Of a DNA stretch of 64,000 bases, positions 62,858-64,000 are shown in pieces (the first letter of the stretch is position 1; the number at the start of each line of letters is the position of its first letter). The stretch is taken from positions 39,674,218 through 39,738,217 of the forward strand of contig OX465590.1 in NCBI GenBank assembly GCA_950022655.1, given 5' to 3'. A model generated the notes under the pieces. That model did not search any database. It had not been told where the DNA came from and saw only the letters and a program-made list of their open reading frames with translations. The position numbers and the translations under genes are program-made. Origin of the DNA: Alentia gelatinosa. Lineage: Eukaryota > Annelida > Polychaeta > Phyllodocida > Polynoidae.

Positions 62858-63210
62858 TAAGCCCGTTTCTATTAGCCAACAAAAACGGCGGAGATTTTTC
62901 GAGTTACCCTAAAAGTCTGTCAGTGGTGCCAGCGACTGTGCGTCGGTATCAAATAATCGGTGAGGATAGTAGATTTCACTCAGTGATCAAGTTCTCACTC
63001 AGTGTTCAGAGTTTATCGACCTACAGATCCCTGATGAAATTGAATCGATGATGCCACATTGCATAATCCAAGCAGAAAAAGAGGTTGGTCATTTCACGAG
63101 CTGGGTCGTTTCCATCGACTGATTTTGTGTCAGTAGTGCCAAAAGTCCGTCGGTGGTTCCTGACTGTAAATCGGTGATGGGAAATTAGCCAATGGAAGCG
63201 TGTTTTCAGG
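62858..63210. mobile_element. Family G MITE, copy 3
   Basis: AAGCCCGTTTCTATTAGCCA at the left, TTAGCCAATGGAAGCGTG at the right; ACTGATCAAG-type and CGTCGGTGGTTCCTGACTG words shared with 52135 and 56572. Confidence 0.7.
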
Positions 63211-63263
63211 GTAGCTAATGTTAGAATGGACCTCAGGCTTTTACTACTTTCTGGTCCTCTAAA

Positions 63264-63940
63264 GGCCTGTTTTTATTGGCTGACAGTTTGGCACCCCCTT
63301 AAGCGCCAAATCCACTAGAGCGATTTTACATGTGAATTTGCGTTTGCAGACGTTCGCAGACCATCGCTCAGTCGCATGAAATTTGCATGAAAAATCGCTT
63401 TAGTGGATCACGCCATCGCATGGAATTTGCATGATGATTGGCTCATGCGAATTCTCATAGACATGCGAATGCCTTGCGACAATATCTAATTTATTTGATA
63501 TTATCGCATGTGATTCGCACAGTCGCATGTATTCTGTACTGTCGCAGTAGTGGATCTGGTGTTTGCACGGCGTTCGCAACAATCGCACAGTCGCATGGAT
63601 CGCAGAAGCATTCGCTTGAAAATTCTGTCGCCGTAGCGGATTTGGCGCTTTACAGTCAGGATCCACCGAAGGATTTTTAGCACTACTGAGGTAAAATTGG
63701 TCAATGGGTACGACCCAGCATGATACATGACCAACGACTATTTCTGCTTAAGCAGGACCAATGGGTTTCTCTTCTGATTGACATAATCAAACAACTTTGA
63801 TGTCGTCAGAGCTAAACTTGGTCACTGATCATCAGTAAAAACTGCTACCCTCACAGATCAATTGATACAGAAGTGCGGTCAGTTGGACGACTGACAGACT
63901 TTTAGGGTAACTAAATAAATCTAGTCGATTTTTCGGCCAA
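63264..63940. mobile_element. Family G MITE, copy 4, split by a U MITE
   Basis: GGCCTGTTTTTATTGGCTGA at the left, TTTCGGCCAATGGAAAGGAG at the right. Host ACAGTTTGGCACCCCC / ACAGTCAGGATCCACCGA brackets the U insertion. Confidence 0.7.
63299..63652. mobile_element. Family U MITE, nested in G
   Basis: Left AAGCGCCAAATCCACTAGAG, right TAGCGGATTTGGCGCTT, with TTA outside both ends. The interior is saturated with TCGCATG / CATGCGA and GATTCGCA words (at least eight). Predicted ORFs are repeat translations. Confidence 0.75.
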
Positions 63941-64000
63941 TGGAAAGGAGGTTTAAATCTTACAGGAGCTATCAGAGCACAGGCTTTAACTCAAGCATAC

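Overview
This is a repeat-dominated, gene-poor piece of an animal nuclear genome. The eukaryotic evidence is direct. A transporter ORF sits just behind a splice-acceptor-like site and ahead of an AATAAA signal. There is a tRNA-Gly(UCC) gene with A and B boxes, an RNA polymerase III terminator and no encoded CCA. Relics of DIRS-like, L1/Tx1-like and CR1/Jockey-like retroelements are present, with TA microsatellites and dozens of short non-autonomous DNA transposons (MITEs). The mixture suggests a marine-invertebrate type genome; I cannot name the species.

Genes. The only convincing protein-coding gene is an intronless-CDS EamA/DMT-superfamily (SLC35G-like) multipass transporter at 24114-25139 (+). 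The only firm RNA gene is tRNA-Gly(UCC) at 34240-34311 (-). Two weaker exon candidates lie at 27106-27550 (-) and 36037-36301 (+). Candidate promoter clusters (CRE, ETS, TCTCGCGAGA, CCAAT, E-box) lie near 11.9, 16.4, 38.0 and 40.6 kb, without a gene I can attach.

Repeats. I use working letters for families because I cannot search a repeat library. A and T are body-plus-hairpin foldback elements. C, D, F, G, I, J, N, U, X, AG and a hAT-like family are MITEs whose terminal inverted repeats look like variants of one skeleton. B, E, H, K, L, M, Q, R, S, V, W and Z are other dispersed families. One element has piggyBac-type ends. A tRNA-derived SINE family is also present, one copy with a 16-bp target duplication.

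Layout. 1-9 kb: nested MITEs and tandem repeats. 9-14 kb: A/T hairpins and a MITE carrying a 46-bp minisatellite. 15-16.3 kb: a long inverted repeat. 16.3-21 kb: L, M and T elements, a CT minisatellite and a nested AG/T element. 21-23.2 kb: SINEs and a DIRS-like relic. 24-25.3 kb: the transporter. 25.5-34 kb: A, B, C, H, Q and SINE copies and two retroelement ends. 34.2 kb: the tRNA. 35-36.8 kb: microsatellites, a candidate last exon and a second DIRS fragment. 37-47 kb: heavily nested MITEs, including a three-level nest at 45.9-46.9 kb. 47.7-49.6 kb: a diverged tandem duplication. 50-56 kb: T, J and G elements and an L1/Tx1-like 3' end with a 17-bp target duplication. 56-64 kb: hAT-like, G, W, B, piggyBac-like, SINE and U elements. 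The nests allow insertion order to be read directly.
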